Source: Saprospiraceae bacterium (GTDB lineage: Bacteria; Bacteroidota; Bacteroidia; Chitinophagales; Saprospiraceae). From it: 64,000 nucleotides of DNA. The notes beneath the pieces were generated by a model. That model saw only the letters and a list, made by a program, of their open reading frames with translations, searched no databases and had not been told where the DNA came from. The first letter of the stretch is position 1. Every line of letters begins with the position of its first letter. The position numbers and the translations under genes are program-made. Shown here in pieces: positions 17,294 to 26,281 of the stretch. The stretch lies in assembly GCA_020436835.1 (NCBI GenBank), contig JAGQWZ010000094.1, forward strand, positions 55,431 to 119,430, read 5' to 3'.

Positions 17294-17752
17294 ATGCATG
17301 TCTCAACCCACGAACCCACCAAACTGCAACATGTCCAAAATCAGGATCAATTCTTAATTGTACCCATTTTTTTTAAAAATCAAATTGAATCACTTATGAG
17401 AGCAAATGCTCCCGATTCAATCTTTGGCTTTTTCTATGGAGAACAGCGTGACAACTATCGAATCATCAAAAAGATATGGCCTGTTCCCCACAATGCTGAT
17501 AATCCAAAAAATGTGACGATCAGTGCCCTGGATTTTGACCGGGCCAGAGAACTGGAACAGGGTGATTCTCTCCGCCTGCTGGGGTGTTTCTATACTTCGA
17601 AGCGAGGTGGTTTGAAGAGGGCTATTATCGCTGATCAGGATATAGATTCATTTTCATTCGTGCAGTTGGATGAATCTGATAGCGAAACATGTACATGGAC
17701 GTCCTCTAAATCCACGAATCACCGGCTTTATCAGGAGAAGGTGATCCTCTAG
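17294..17752 (+). CDS. JAMM/MPN-like protein lacking the metal-binding residues
   Basis: This 152-residue protein aligns by eye with bacterial M67/JAMM peptidases: a helix IFFKNQIESLMRANA, then SIFGFFYGEQRDNY where active members have E-x-C-G-L-L-x-G, then KKIWPVPHNADNP, a helix SALDFDRARELEQG, and LRLLGCFYTSKRGG where active members have GxYHSHP. The distal S-x-x-D region reads AIIADQD. The catalytic Glu and both His are thus replaced, so metalloprotease activity is unlikely. It precedes an E1-like/rhodanese gene by about 128 bp. JAMM and E1-like genes commonly pair in sulfur-transfer and ubiquitin-like systems. The fold assignment is inference from short motif alignment. Confidence 0.6.
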   Translation: MHVSTHEPTKLQHVQNQDQFLIVPIFFKNQIESLMRANAPDSIFGFFYGEQRDNYRIIKKIWPVPHNADNPKNVTISALDFDRARELEQGDSLRLLGCFYTSKRGGLKRAIIADQDIDSFSFVQLDESDSETCTWTSSKSTNHRLYQEKVIL

Positions 17753-17854
17753 TGGCATTCTGAGACAGGAATTTCATTAATACCAGGTCTTTCTGATTTC
17801 CTACGGTGTTTTTCTTTCTTAATCAAGATTGAACTACCTTGATGGCTTTGTCAT

Positions 17855-17867
17855 AGGTGTCACACCT
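17855..17867. promoter_or_regulatory. short perfect palindrome upstream of the E1-like gene
   Basis: AGGTGT-C-ACACCT is a perfect inverted repeat with six-base arms, 14 bp before the preferred ATG at 17881. It overlaps a possible GTG start at 17857. It could be an operator or a small mRNA hairpin over the start region. No second copy was noticed in the window, so this is only a candidate site. Confidence 0.25.
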
Positions 17868-17880
17868 GATTTTCTTGATT

Positions 17881-19032
17881 ATGGAACAAAAGTTAAGTGA
17901 AGCTTTCACAAAAGAAGAGCTGGTAAGATACAGCCGCCATCTGTTAATTCCGGAATTTCAGCTGAAAGGTCAATTTCGACTTAAAAACAGCAAAGTACTC
18001 GTGGTCGGAGCAGGAGGTCTTGGAAGTCCTGTTTTATTTTATTTAGCAGCCGCTGGTGTTGGTCAAATTGGTATTGTTGATGGCGATAGCGTCGATGAAA
18101 GCAACCTGCAACGTCAGATATTATATGATTCTGCTACGGTAGGTAAAGTGAAAGCGGCGGAGGCAGAACATAAAATCAAATTGCTCAATCCCCATCTGAA
18201 GACTGCAATCTTCCATCGCTGGTTACGTTCAGACAATGCACTGGAAATCATTAAAGAGTATGATCTGGTGATTGACGGCACTGACAATTTTCCCACACGC
18301 TATCTGGTCAATGATGCCTGTGTGATCCTGGGAAAACCGCTGGTGTATGGGTCGATTTTTCAATTTGAGGGGCAGGTGACCGTTTTCAATTTGGTGGAAA
18401 AAGATGGAACCCGGGGGCCTAACTACCGGGATCTCTTTCCCGAACCTCCGCCACCCGGTTTGGTGCCTAGTTGTGCTGAAGGCGGAGTACTGGGCGTCTT
18501 ACCTGGAATCATCGGAAGTATGCAGGCTAATGAGGCGATCAAAATTTTAACCGGTATAGGTACGACTTTGAGTGGCCGACTCTTCATATTTGATGCGTTA
18601 AACTTTGAATCCGTTACCCTTAAAATTTCAAAAAACCCTGATCTTCCGCCCATTGAGAAATTGATTGATTACGAAGAATTCTGTGGCATCAAAGATCATG
18701 ATGTATCATCAAATGGCCAGAATGTCACGGTTCAGCAATTGGCCGAATGGATTCGCGAAGGGGTTGATTTTAAACTTATCGATGTCCGGGATGCTTACGA
18801 GTATGAGATTGCTGACATTGGTGGAGACAAGATCAATCTCTCGGATATAGAACATGCCATCGAACGTATTCCGGTTGACCAAAGAGTGATCTTCTATTGC
18901 CGGAGTGGTAAAAGAAGTGCAGAAGCCATCCAGCGTATAAAAAAGGTGAAACCATTGACTAATCTATTTAATCTCAAAGGTGGGATCCTTGCTTACATTG
19001 AAGAAATTGATTCGTCCCTGAAAAGATATTAG
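17881..19032 (+). CDS. MoeB/ThiF-type E1-like adenylyltransferase with C-terminal rhodanese domain
   Basis: The protein adenylates the C-terminus of a small sulfur-carrier protein (MoaD/ThiS type) by family analogy. I prefer ATG 17881, giving a start MEQKLSEAF, over the GTG at 17857. The nucleotide site is VLVVGAGGLGSPVLFYLAAA, with VDGDSVDESNLQRQILY and IDGTDNFPTRYLVND following. SCAEGGVLGVLPGIIGS carries the conserved Cys. The zinc CxxC pairs of classical MoeB are absent: GPNYRDLFPEPPPPG replaces the usual CYRC segment, and the second pair is also missing. The rhodanese domain (about 285-383) keeps its active Cys in FYCRSGKRSAEAI. No moaD/thiS gene is nearby, so the partner is unknown. Confidence 0.88.
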   Translation: MEQKLSEAFTKEELVRYSRHLLIPEFQLKGQFRLKNSKVLVVGAGGLGSPVLFYLAAAGVGQIGIVDGDSVDESNLQRQILYDSATVGKVKAAEAEHKIKLLNPHLKTAIFHRWLRSDNALEIIKEYDLVIDGTDNFPTRYLVNDACVILGKPLVYGSIFQFEGQVTVFNLVEKDGTRGPNYRDLFPEPPPPGLVPSCAEGGVLGVLPGIIGSMQANEAIKILTGIGTTLSGRLFIFDALNFESVTLKISKNPDLPPIEKLIDYEEFCGIKDHDVSSNGQNVTVQQLAEWIREGVDFKLIDVRDAYEYEIADIGGDKINLSDIEHAIERIPVDQRVIFYCRSGKRSAEAIQRIKKVKPLTNLFNLKGGILAYIEEIDSSLKRY

Positions 19033-19060
19033 GCTCGTGTTTCGTCGTCAAAGTAGTTTG

Positions 19061-19083
19061 CAGTGTAGCACTGTAGTCTTTTT
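19061..19083 (+). terminator. weak candidate terminator after the E1-like gene
   Basis: CAGTG (19061-19065) and CACTG (19069-19073) can pair around a TAG loop, and a T-run (19079-19083) follows after five bases. The stem is short. It lies in the 194-bp gap between two convergent genes, where a terminator is expected. Confidence 0.35.
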
Positions 19084-19226
19084 ACCAATAATCTCATGGG
19101 TTTATCTTTTATTAAACAAATCCACAAAATTTCTGGGGATAATTGTCATATCTTCTTGGCATCTCCCATGGCGAGCATGCTCATTGTAACGACGGCTACA
19201 TCCATGCTTTTCTTCATCTACCAGAG

Positions 19227-20945
19227 TTACCTGATCAAATGAATAGTTCCCGTACGCATTTCGGTCTTACCTCCGGGTTGTTCAAAGGTGACTAAGTAGA
19301 AGAATACGCCAGGATCAAGCATGGATCCGTTCTGCCGGCCATCCCATCCGTGGTTAATGTCTTCCGACTCGAATACTAAACCACCCCAACGATTAAAAAT
19401 TTGCATACGATAGTTTATCAAGCTATTGTCAAAGGTTGGAACAGGTCGGAATATGCTATTTACTCCGCCTGGGACAAAAGCATTGGGAATATACAGACCT
19501 ATCTGAGGTTCAATGCAGGCTAAATTCGATCTCGATTCCAACGTATCGGCGCTATTAATATCGGTGTGAATGGCCTTCACTACATAACATGAATTCGATC
19601 CTTCGGTAGGATCAATGATTTCCGTAAAGTTCAAAGGTCCATCTTCGGTCTCGTAAAGAGTCACCGACATTCCACTCTCATTGATCCGGCAGAGTTGGTA
19701 CCCGATCAGTACCCGTCCTGATGCCTGAAAAGGAGTCCATTCAATATCATTTTGCTCCGGCATATCTGATTGTACTTCCAGCAAGATGGAAGAGAAGTTA
19801 TTGGAGGTTACTGTTTCATCACACTCGTCGGTCGACTCAATCTGATATTCATACACCTGATTTTGGACATCGGTATCAGTATCAGTTGTATTAACATCAT
19901 CACTATTTGGCCGCTGACTGCTATAATCCTGCAACAGGACGAAAGGTTCATTTTGACCTGCTTTCAGAACCTGCAAAACCTTTATGTCGGCATTTGAACT
20001 ATGATTCCAGAGAATATCAATATCCCCATTCTGGTTAACTGAGACGTTACGAATTTTTAATTGATCAACCGGTGTGATGACATCACTTATTGCACAGACC
20101 ATATTGCTGAATGATCGCACATCACGACCATTTTCTTTTGCAGATATAGCAATGCAGTATTCCCGGTTGTCGTCAATTCCTGTCACATACGCCAGCGTGT
20201 CTGTTAATTGTACCTGGTGCTCAAATGCCAGAGGAGCGCCATCCAAACCCAGCCATATCTGCACACTTTCCGTTCCATTTTGCCAACCCGAGTAGTTATT
20301 CCAGTTGAGTTCAATGTACTGTTCACAAAAGTTGACCTTTGTTGTGAGGTGAACAGTCTTGTGCGGCATATCAAAAAATCCGGTATTACCGCATTGGTCC
20401 ATGGCCAGGACATAGTAAGTCTCCGTTTTTTGACCAGCCATAGCAGATCGATCCAGGTATTCTAATCCCCCAAATACCGTGTCAATGGGAAGAGTACCCT
20501 GATCTGTGGACCGGTATATAATGTAGGCGACAGTTTTTTGATCCATGTTGTCGTACCAGGACACCAAAACACCATCAGATTGTACCGATACTTTTTCCAG
20601 GGTGGTGATAGCGGGGGGGAGGTTGTTTATAGTGTCGGAAGGAATAGGAGTTTGTCCCGGACAATTATAGTTAGATTGGAGGAAGTAGTAGGCATCTCCC
20701 ATGGCAGGATGATGAAAACTGGTGGCCCCAGGATCGGAAATACTGGCAAGTAGCGAATAAGGGCCGGCAGGATTGGGGCTAAAGAAAACATCAGTGCTTA
20801 CGAAAGGTCCGCAGTTGTTGTTTTCCGGTGTCCAATAAAGGGTGTCACCCCGAATACAATCCAGTGTAGGCGGTAGTATTTGACTGAGTCCGGTTGACAG
20901 TTTTAGGCAAAAAAATAGAAGAAGTAGTGTTCTGAAATAATTCAT
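19227..20945 (-). CDS. secreted fibronectin-III-like protein with T9SS type B (CHU_C) sorting domain
   Basis: I place the start at ATG 20945, which gives the signal peptide MNYFRTLLLLFFCLKLSTG; a longer frame to 20999 is open but lacks a leader. The mature protein contains several fibronectin type III-like beta-sandwich stretches (for example VLVSWYDNMDQKTVAYIIYR and DIDILWNHSSNADIKVLQVL). The C-terminus is a CHU_C/gliding-motility-associated domain: IPNAFVPGGVNSIFRP, MQIFNRWGGLVFES, GWDGRQNGSMLDPGVFFYLV. That domain directs export through the type IX secretion system to the cell surface. The specific role is unknown. It is divergent from secA, with a TATCTTTG promoter box 18 bp upstream of the start. 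Confidence 0.88.
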   Translation of the reverse strand: MNYFRTLLLLFFCLKLSTGLSQILPPTLDCIRGDTLYWTPENNNCGPFVSTDVFFSPNPAGPYSLLASISDPGATSFHHPAMGDAYYFLQSNYNCPGQTPIPSDTINNLPPAITTLEKVSVQSDGVLVSWYDNMDQKTVAYIIYRSTDQGTLPIDTVFGGLEYLDRSAMAGQKTETYYVLAMDQCGNTGFFDMPHKTVHLTTKVNFCEQYIELNWNNYSGWQNGTESVQIWLGLDGAPLAFEHQVQLTDTLAYVTGIDDNREYCIAISAKENGRDVRSFSNMVCAISDVITPVDQLKIRNVSVNQNGDIDILWNHSSNADIKVLQVLKAGQNEPFVLLQDYSSQRPNSDDVNTTDTDTDVQNQVYEYQIESTDECDETVTSNNFSSILLEVQSDMPEQNDIEWTPFQASGRVLIGYQLCRINESGMSVTLYETEDGPLNFTEIIDPTEGSNSCYVVKAIHTDINSADTLESRSNLACIEPQIGLYIPNAFVPGGVNSIFRPVPTFDNSLINYRMQIFNRWGGLVFESEDINHGWDGRQNGSMLDPGVFFYLVTFEQPGGKTEMRTGTIHLIR

Positions 20946-20962
20946 GAAATTACTTGGCTGGG

Positions 20963-20970
20963 CAAAGATA
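20963..20970 (-). promoter_or_regulatory. Bacteroidota -7 promoter box for the T9SS cargo gene
   Basis: On the minus strand the bases read TATCTTTG, an exact match to TAnnTTTG, 18 bp before the ATG. A TTTG lies further upstream (20986-20989 on the plus strand as CAAA), at a spacing of 15, shorter than the usual 19-21. Confidence 0.45.
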
Positions 20971-21083
20971 TCACATAGTAAACGCCAAAAAACTGTCATT
21001 ATGGCTTAAAGTGGCGTAAGAAACTAGGATGGTATGATATATGATCGACAAATTACGTTCTTATGGATAGCCTGCATTATCAC

Positions 21084-21091
21084 TATCTTTG
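21084..21091 (+). promoter_or_regulatory. Bacteroidota -7 promoter box for secA
   Basis: TATCTTTG matches the TAnnTTTG consensus exactly, 36 bp before the secA ATG. No good TTTG is seen about 20 bp upstream. The same octamer occurs on the other strand for the divergent gene. Confidence 0.45.
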
Positions 21092-21126
21092 CGGTGCCAA
21101 ATTGATATATATAAAGAAACCAGTTT

Positions 21127-24100
21127 ATGTTAAACTTTTTCACAAAGATATTTGGGACAAAATTTGACCGGGATGTCAAAAAATATGCTCCCGTAGTTGA
21201 ACAAGTACTTGTCCACTATGAAGAATATAAATCACTCTCGAATGATGACCTTCGTAATAAAACCCATGAATTCAAAGCCCGGATCGCTGATCATCTGGCG
21301 GGGATAAAGGCAGATATTGAAGCGCTGCAAGTGGAGGCCAAGGCTGAACCGGATTTCGGAGTCAAAGAGCAACTCTTCAATGAAATTGATGAGATGGTCA
21401 AGGAGAAGGATCAACACTTGGAAGATATTTTGAATGAACTATTGCCCGAGGCTTTTGCAGTCGTAAAGGAAACCGCGAGGAGATTCTCGGAAAACGAAAA
21501 ATTAGAAGTTACGGCTACTGATTTTGACCGGAACATGGCGGCAAAAAACTCCTATATCACTATTGAGGGCGAAAAAGCGATTTGGTCTAATTCCTGGGTC
21601 GCAGCCGGGGCTGAGATTACCTGGGATATGGTTCATTATGATGTCCAGTTGATCGGTGGTATGGTCTTACATGATGGAACGATCGCGGAGATGGCCACCG
21701 GTGAGGGGAAAACGTTAGTGGCCACCTTGCCTGCCTACCTTAACGGGCTGTCTGGCGAGGGCGTTCACCTTATTACGGTCAACGATTATCTGGCCAGAAG
21801 GGACAGTGAATGGGTCGGTCCCATTTTTGAATTTTTATTTCTTACCGTTGATTGCATCGATAAATACAGGCCGCATTCGGCACAAAGAATCAATGCATAT
21901 CGTTGCGATATTACCTACGGTACGAACAGTGAATTTGGATTTGACTATCTGAGAGACAACATGGTACGTTCCACCACGGAATTGGTGCAACGCAAACATC
22001 ATTTCGCCATGGTGGATGAGGTCGATTCGGTATTGATCGATGATGCCCGAACACCCCTGATCATCTCCGGACCGGTAGGTCAGGATGCCGAAGACCAGGA
22101 GTATCTTTCCCTTAAGCCGGAAGTAGAACGACTCGTCAACGCGCAACGTAAACTGGCGACGGATTATCTTGCCACTGCAAAGTCTTTGATCACTAAAGGA
22201 AATACCGGATACGAAGAGGGACAGGGCGGTATGGCCCTACTCCGAGCACATAGATCGCTACCAAAATATAGACCGCTCACAAAATTCTTAAGCGAAGAGG
22301 GGGTGAGAGTAAGCATGCAAAAAGCCGAGAACTACTACATGCAGGAGCAGTCCAAGAATATGCACATCGTCGATGAACCTCTTTATTTTACCATTGATGA
22401 GAAAAACCGGACGGTAGATCTTACCGAAAACGGAGCTGAATACCTGGCCAGAGGAGGGGATGATCCAAATCTGTTCGTATTGCCCGACATCGGTTCGGAA
22501 ATTCTTGTTGTTGAAGAAAATGAATCTCTCAGTGAAAGTGAGAAGAAGGAAGCAAAACAGGCAGTGATCCAGGATTATAGCATTAAATCTAAGCGATTGC
22601 ATGCCGTAAGCCAGTTATTGAAGGCTTATACCCTGTTCGAAAGAGATGAGGAATATGTGGTGCTCGATGGACAGGTTAAAATTGTTGACGAACAGACAGG
22701 CCGGATGATGGAGGGCAGGAGATATTCAGACGGCCTGCACCAGGCTCTTGAAGCCAAGGAAAATGTAAAAGTCGGCGAGTTGACTCAAACGTATGCAACA
22801 GTCACGCTACAGAATTATTTCCGGATGTATCATAAGCTATCCGGGATGACTGGTACTGCTGAAACGGAAGCAAATGAATTTTGGGAAATCTATAAACTGG
22901 ATGTGGTGGTGATACCTACCAATCGACCCGTGATTCGCGATGACCGGGAGGATCTGGTTTATAAAACCGCTAAGGAAAAGTTTAATGCCGTCATCGATGA
23001 AATTGTTTCTCTTAGCCAGGCTGGAAGACCGGTTTTGGTGGGTACAACCTCGGTTGATATTTCGGAGAAATTGAGCCGGATGCTGAAAATGCGGGGGCTC
23101 GATCATAATGTGTTGAATGCCAAGCAGCATCAAAGAGAAGCGGAGATTGTTGCTGAAGCAGGCAAAGCCGGGAAAGTGACTATCGCGACCAACATGGCTG
23201 GCCGGGGTACAGATATCAAGATCAACGATGCAGTGAAGAAAGCCGGTGGTCTTGCAATCATTGGTACGGAGAGGCATGATAGCCGTAGAGTGGACCGGCA
23301 ATTGCGTGGAAGGGCAGGTCGACAGGGTGATCCCGGATCTTCGCAGTTTTTTGTATCGCTGGAAGATAACCTGATGCGTCTTTTCAGATCTGAACGCATA
23401 GCCAAACTGATGGATCGTATGGGGCATAAAGAGGGAGAGGTTATCCAACATAGTATGGTGACCAAATCCATTGAGCGAGCCCAGAAGAAAGTCGAAGAGA
23501 ACAACTTCGGTATTAGAAAAAGACTGCTCGAGTACGATGATGTTATGAACATACAGCGTGAGGCTATCTACAAGAAAAGGAAGAATGCACTTTCCGGTGA
23601 GAGGCTGTCTGTTGATCTAAACCATATGTTTGAAGGTCTGATTGAAAATATCGTCGGCAGCATTAAACCGTCAGGAGAGTACGATGATTTCCGACGTACG
23701 ACGATGCAGTCCCTGGGCATCGATCCCGAAATGGACGCTGCCTTCTTCCGGGAAGCTTCGGAAGAGGAGGTAACCCAGGAACTTACTCAGGAGTTTACCA
23801 ACTTTTATCAACAGAAGGGAGAGAAAATGGCACAAGCCCTATATCCCATCGTTAAGAATGTACTTGAGAACGAAGGACACCGGTATAAGTATATTGCCCT
23901 TCCGATTACGGATGGAAGTAACCGCCAACTGCAGATATCCGCAAATCTGCAAGACGCAGTAGATACAGAGGGTAAGTCGATTATTAGTGATATCGAAAAG
24001 GCAGTGAGTTTAGCCCTTATCGATGACAACTGGAAAGAGCATCTGCGCAGTATGGACGAATTGAAGGAATCGGTTCAGGCGGCATCCTTTGAGCAGAAGG

Positions 24101-24444
24101 ATCCTCTCGTGGTCTATAAGATGGAGGCTTATGAACTCTTCGAGCAGTTGATATATAAGATTAATTTTGATGTCACATCCTTCCTCTCTAAAGGTAAATT
24201 GTTGATTAACGAACCGGAAGAGGTAAGAGAAGCAAGGACGCAACGCACGGATATGAGCAAAGTCAGTGCAAACCGTGGTGGAGGTTCCGGAGGCGATGGT
24301 AGTGCTGCCCGCGCTGCAGCTGAAGCGGTCAGTGAAAGACCGAAGCAGGAAACCGTCAAACGACAGGAACCGAAGATAGGACGGAATGATCCATGCCCCT
24401 GTGGAAGTGGAAAAAAATACAAACATTGTCATGGAAGGAATTAA
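21127..24444 (+). CDS. secA: preprotein translocase ATPase SecA
   Basis: SecA drives Sec-dependent protein export through SecYEG. The 1105-residue length exceeds the roughly 900 of E. coli SecA, as is usual in Bacteroidota. The nucleotide-binding site is [15 protein letters not shown], and the DEAD-type motif lies in [40 protein letters not shown] is motif VI, and [17 protein letters not shown] at the end is the zinc-binding SecB/ribosome contact. The extra length falls largely in an insertion around residues 320-480 that includes the [18 protein letters not shown] stretch. The gene after it overlaps its 3' end. Confidence 0.97.
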   Translation: MLNFFTKIFGTKFDRDVKKYAPVVEQVLVHYEEYKSLSNDDLRNKTHEFKARIADHLAGIKADIEALQVEAKAEPDFGVKEQLFNEIDEMVKEKDQHLEDILNELLPEAFAVVKETARRFSENEKLEVTATDFDRNMAAKNSYITIEGEKAIWSNSWVAAGAEITWDMVHYDVQLIGGMVLHDGTIAEMATGEGKTLVATLPAYLNGLSGEGVHLITVNDYLARRDSEWVGPIFEFLFLTVDCIDKYRPHSAQRINAYRCDITYGTNSEFGFDYLRDNMVRSTTELVQRKHHFAMVDEVDSVLIDDARTPLIISGPVGQDAEDQEYLSLKPEVERLVNAQRKLATDYLATAKSLITKGNTGYEEGQGGMALLRAHRSLPKYRPLTKFLSEEGVRVSMQKAENYYMQEQSKNMHIVDEPLYFTIDEKNRTVDLTENGAEYLARGGDDPNLFVLPDIGSEILVVEENESLSESEKKEAKQAVIQDYSIKSKRLHAVSQLLKAYTLFERDEEYVVLDGQVKIVDEQTGRMMEGRRYSDGLHQALEAKENVKVGELTQTYATVTLQNYFRMYHKLSGMTGTAETEANEFWEIYKLDVVVIPTNRPVIRDDREDLVYKTAKEKFNAVIDEIVSLSQAGRPVLVGTTSVDISEKLSRMLKMRGLDHNVLNAKQHQREAEIVAEAGKAGKVTIATNMAGRGTDIKINDAVKKAGGLAIIGTERHDSRRVDRQLRGRAGRQGDPGSSQFFVSLEDNLMRLFRSERIAKLMDRMGHKEGEVIQHSMVTKSIERAQKKVEENNFGIRKRLLEYDDVMNIQREAIYKKRKNALSGERLSVDLNHMFEGLIENIVGSIKPSGEYDDFRRTTMQSLGIDPEMDAAFFREASEEEVTQELTQEFTNFYQQKGEKMAQALYPIVKNVLENEGHRYKYIALPITDGSNRQLQISANLQDAVDTEGKSIISDIEKAVSLALIDDNWKEHLRSMDELKESVQAASFEQKDPLVVYKMEAYELFEQLIYKINFDVTSFLSKGKLLINEPEEVREARTQRTDMSKVSANRGGGSGGDGSAARAAAEAVSERPKQETVKRQEPKIGRNDPCPCGSGKKYKHCHGRN

Positions 24445-24865
24445 TTCTGTCGTTAGGCAGTGTCGAATGGTCTTTATTCTTGTATTAGTATCTTTTGTGT
24501 TTTCTCCGGTCGAGGCGCAAAGTGAAGTGGTTATTAATGCTACTATCCAACAAATGTTATCAAATTTCGCAGCCAAAAATAAAGCGCAGGAGACAATCAG
24601 AGCCTGGAGGATTCAAGTTGCGGCATTGAGTGATCGCCGGGAGATGGAGAATGAGAAAACTCGATTTGAGAATATCTACCCATATATGGAATTGGAGTGG
24701 ACCTATGACAATCCCTATTATATATTGAAACTTCGTGATGCTGCTTTCAAAGACAAATTGACAGCCTACAATTTGCTTCACCGGATCAAACAGCGTTATC
24801 CTTCAGCCCTTTTGGTTTTGGATGATGTGAAACCGGAAAAAGTGCTTAATAATCCAGATTACTAG
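24431..24865 (+). CDS. small secreted SPOR-domain protein
   Basis: I choose ATG 24431, which overlaps the secA 3' end by 14 bp in another frame; ATG 24467 ([13 protein letters not shown]) is an alternative, and a longer frame from 24386 lies wholly inside secA and is unlikely. A signal peptide ends near VEAQ. The rest contains a SPOR-like domain, [20 protein letters not shown] with [20 protein letters not shown] and [15 protein letters not shown] domains bind denuded peptidoglycan at division sites. The rodA gene begins at the base after its stop, which fits a cell-wall role. Assignment is by pattern; the family is diverse. Confidence 0.72.
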   Translation: MEGINSVVRQCRMVFILVLVSFVFSPVEAQSEVVINATIQQMLSNFAAKNKAQETIRAWRIQVAALSDRREMENEKTRFENIYPYMELEWTYDNPYYILKLRDAAFKDKLTAYNLLHRIKQRYPSALLVLDDVKPEKVLNNPDY

Positions 24866-26272
24866 ATGGCATTGTCTCGAAACGGCACCCAAAGAAAAAG
24901 TATCGACTGGATTACTTTTTCGCTCTATCTGAGTCTTGTACTTATTGGTTGGCTGATGATTTTTGCCGTCGAGTACAAAGGAGAAGAAGACTTCACCTTT
25001 TCTCTGGATAATGCCATAGGCAAACAGACTATTTTCCTTGGCCTGGCCTTCGCCCTGATGCTCCTGCTTCTAAATATTGACTGGAAATTCTGGCGAAACT
25101 TTGCCTATCCAATTTATGGATTATCCATGGCTCTTTTGGTGGCAGTGCTCATCTTTGGAAATGAGGTGAATGGAGCTAAATCGTGGTTCAATTTCATGGG
25201 ATTTTCCCTACAACCGGCTGAAATAGCCAAATTTGCCACCTGTTTGGCAGTGGCAGGATACCTATCCGGACCCACTTCCAAGTTGAGATCTACCAAAGAC
25301 ATCTTGGTTGTGATTTCCTTGTTCATAGCTCCCTTGTTGCTGACATTGATTCAACCTGATCCCGGAAGTGCCCTTGTATTTTTATCTTTTTTCATTCTAC
25401 TATACAGAGAAGGATTATCCCCCCTACCCTATATATTAGGTCTGTCCGCATCTGCAATATTTATACTGGCGTTGTTATTCGACCCGCTTACCGTCTCTAT
25501 ACTATTGATGATCATTGGTATGGCAGCGCTGGTACAGAATTTTGAGTTCAGAGGCTATTGGAATCTGAGTCTTGTCGTGTTATTGGTTGCTTCCCTGATC
25601 TGTATCGGGCAAGACCTGAAAGTTCAGATTCTGATCATTAATAGTATTTTATTGCTGTTCTTTCTTTTTCTTCAATTTATCAAGGGACGGATTCAGGTAG
25701 CGGTGATGGTGCTGGGGGCAGTTGTCGTATTTTCCGCCATGTCCTTCGGAACCGATTATGTGTTTGACAATGTTCTCGAACCACATCATCAGGACCGGAT
25801 TAACGTATGGTTGCATCCCGAGAAATGCGATCCACAAGGACCTCTTTACAATGTTCTCCTTTCAAAAATGGCGATAGGATCCGGAGGTCTTTCGGGAAAA
25901 GGATTTCTGCAGGGAACCCTCACCAAGTTAAATTATGTGCCGGAGCAATCAACTGATTTTATTTTTTGCACGGTGGGAGAAGAACAGGGATTTATTGGCT
26001 CTTTTGCCATCATTAGCCTGTTCATCCTGTTAATGATTCGACTGGTTATTCTGGCTGAACGGCAAAGACTTAATCTGTTCAGACAGTATATTTATGGAGT
26101 GGTCGGAATTCTATTTTTTCATTTCACCATCAACATCGGGATGACTATGGGATTGCTGCCTATTATTGGAATTCCCTTACCATTCATTAGCGCTGGCGGT
26201 TCCTCCCTCTTAGGTTTTACGCTCATGATTGGCGTTTTACTCAAATTTGACAGTCAACGTTATTTAAACTAG
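24866..26272 (+). CDS. rodA: SEDS glycosyltransferase, RodA/FtsW family (rod shape)
   Basis: This 468-residue polytopic membrane protein has about ten hydrophobic helices. SEDS proteins polymerise lipid II into peptidoglycan glycan strands. The family signatures include GAKSWFNFMGFSLQPAEIAK (about 100-119), LIQPDPGSALVFL, and the C-terminal GMTMGLLPIIGIPLPFISAG. The sequence matches RodA better than FtsW in its N-terminal DWITFSLYLSLVLIGWLMIF. A central stretch of about 60 residues (around LYREGLSPLPYILG to QFIKGRIQVAV) is long, as in other Bacteroidota RodA. It directly follows the SPOR gene (adjacent stop and start) and precedes tgt by 9 bp. Confidence 0.93.
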   Translation: MALSRNGTQRKSIDWITFSLYLSLVLIGWLMIFAVEYKGEEDFTFSLDNAIGKQTIFLGLAFALMLLLLNIDWKFWRNFAYPIYGLSMALLVAVLIFGNEVNGAKSWFNFMGFSLQPAEIAKFATCLAVAGYLSGPTSKLRSTKDILVVISLFIAPLLLTLIQPDPGSALVFLSFFILLYREGLSPLPYILGLSASAIFILALLFDPLTVSILLMIIGMAALVQNFEFRGYWNLSLVVLLVASLICIGQDLKVQILIINSILLLFFLFLQFIKGRIQVAVMVLGAVVVFSAMSFGTDYVFDNVLEPHHQDRINVWLHPEKCDPQGPLYNVLLSKMAIGSGGLSGKGFLQGTLTKLNYVPEQSTDFIFCTVGEEQGFIGSFAIISLFILLMIRLVILAERQRLNLFRQYIYGVVGILFFHFTINIGMTMGLLPIIGIPLPFISAGGSSLLGFTLMIGVLLKFDSQRYLN

Positions 26273-26281
26273 AGTGTAACC

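Noticed and set aside
22837..23451. 204-codon frame antisense to secA
   Set aside because: It mirrors the conserved SecA helicase core and has no family features.
24010..24576. 188-codon frame antisense to the secA 3' end
   Set aside because: It overlaps the conserved SecA C-terminus and the SPOR gene on the other strand, and shows no protein-like motifs.
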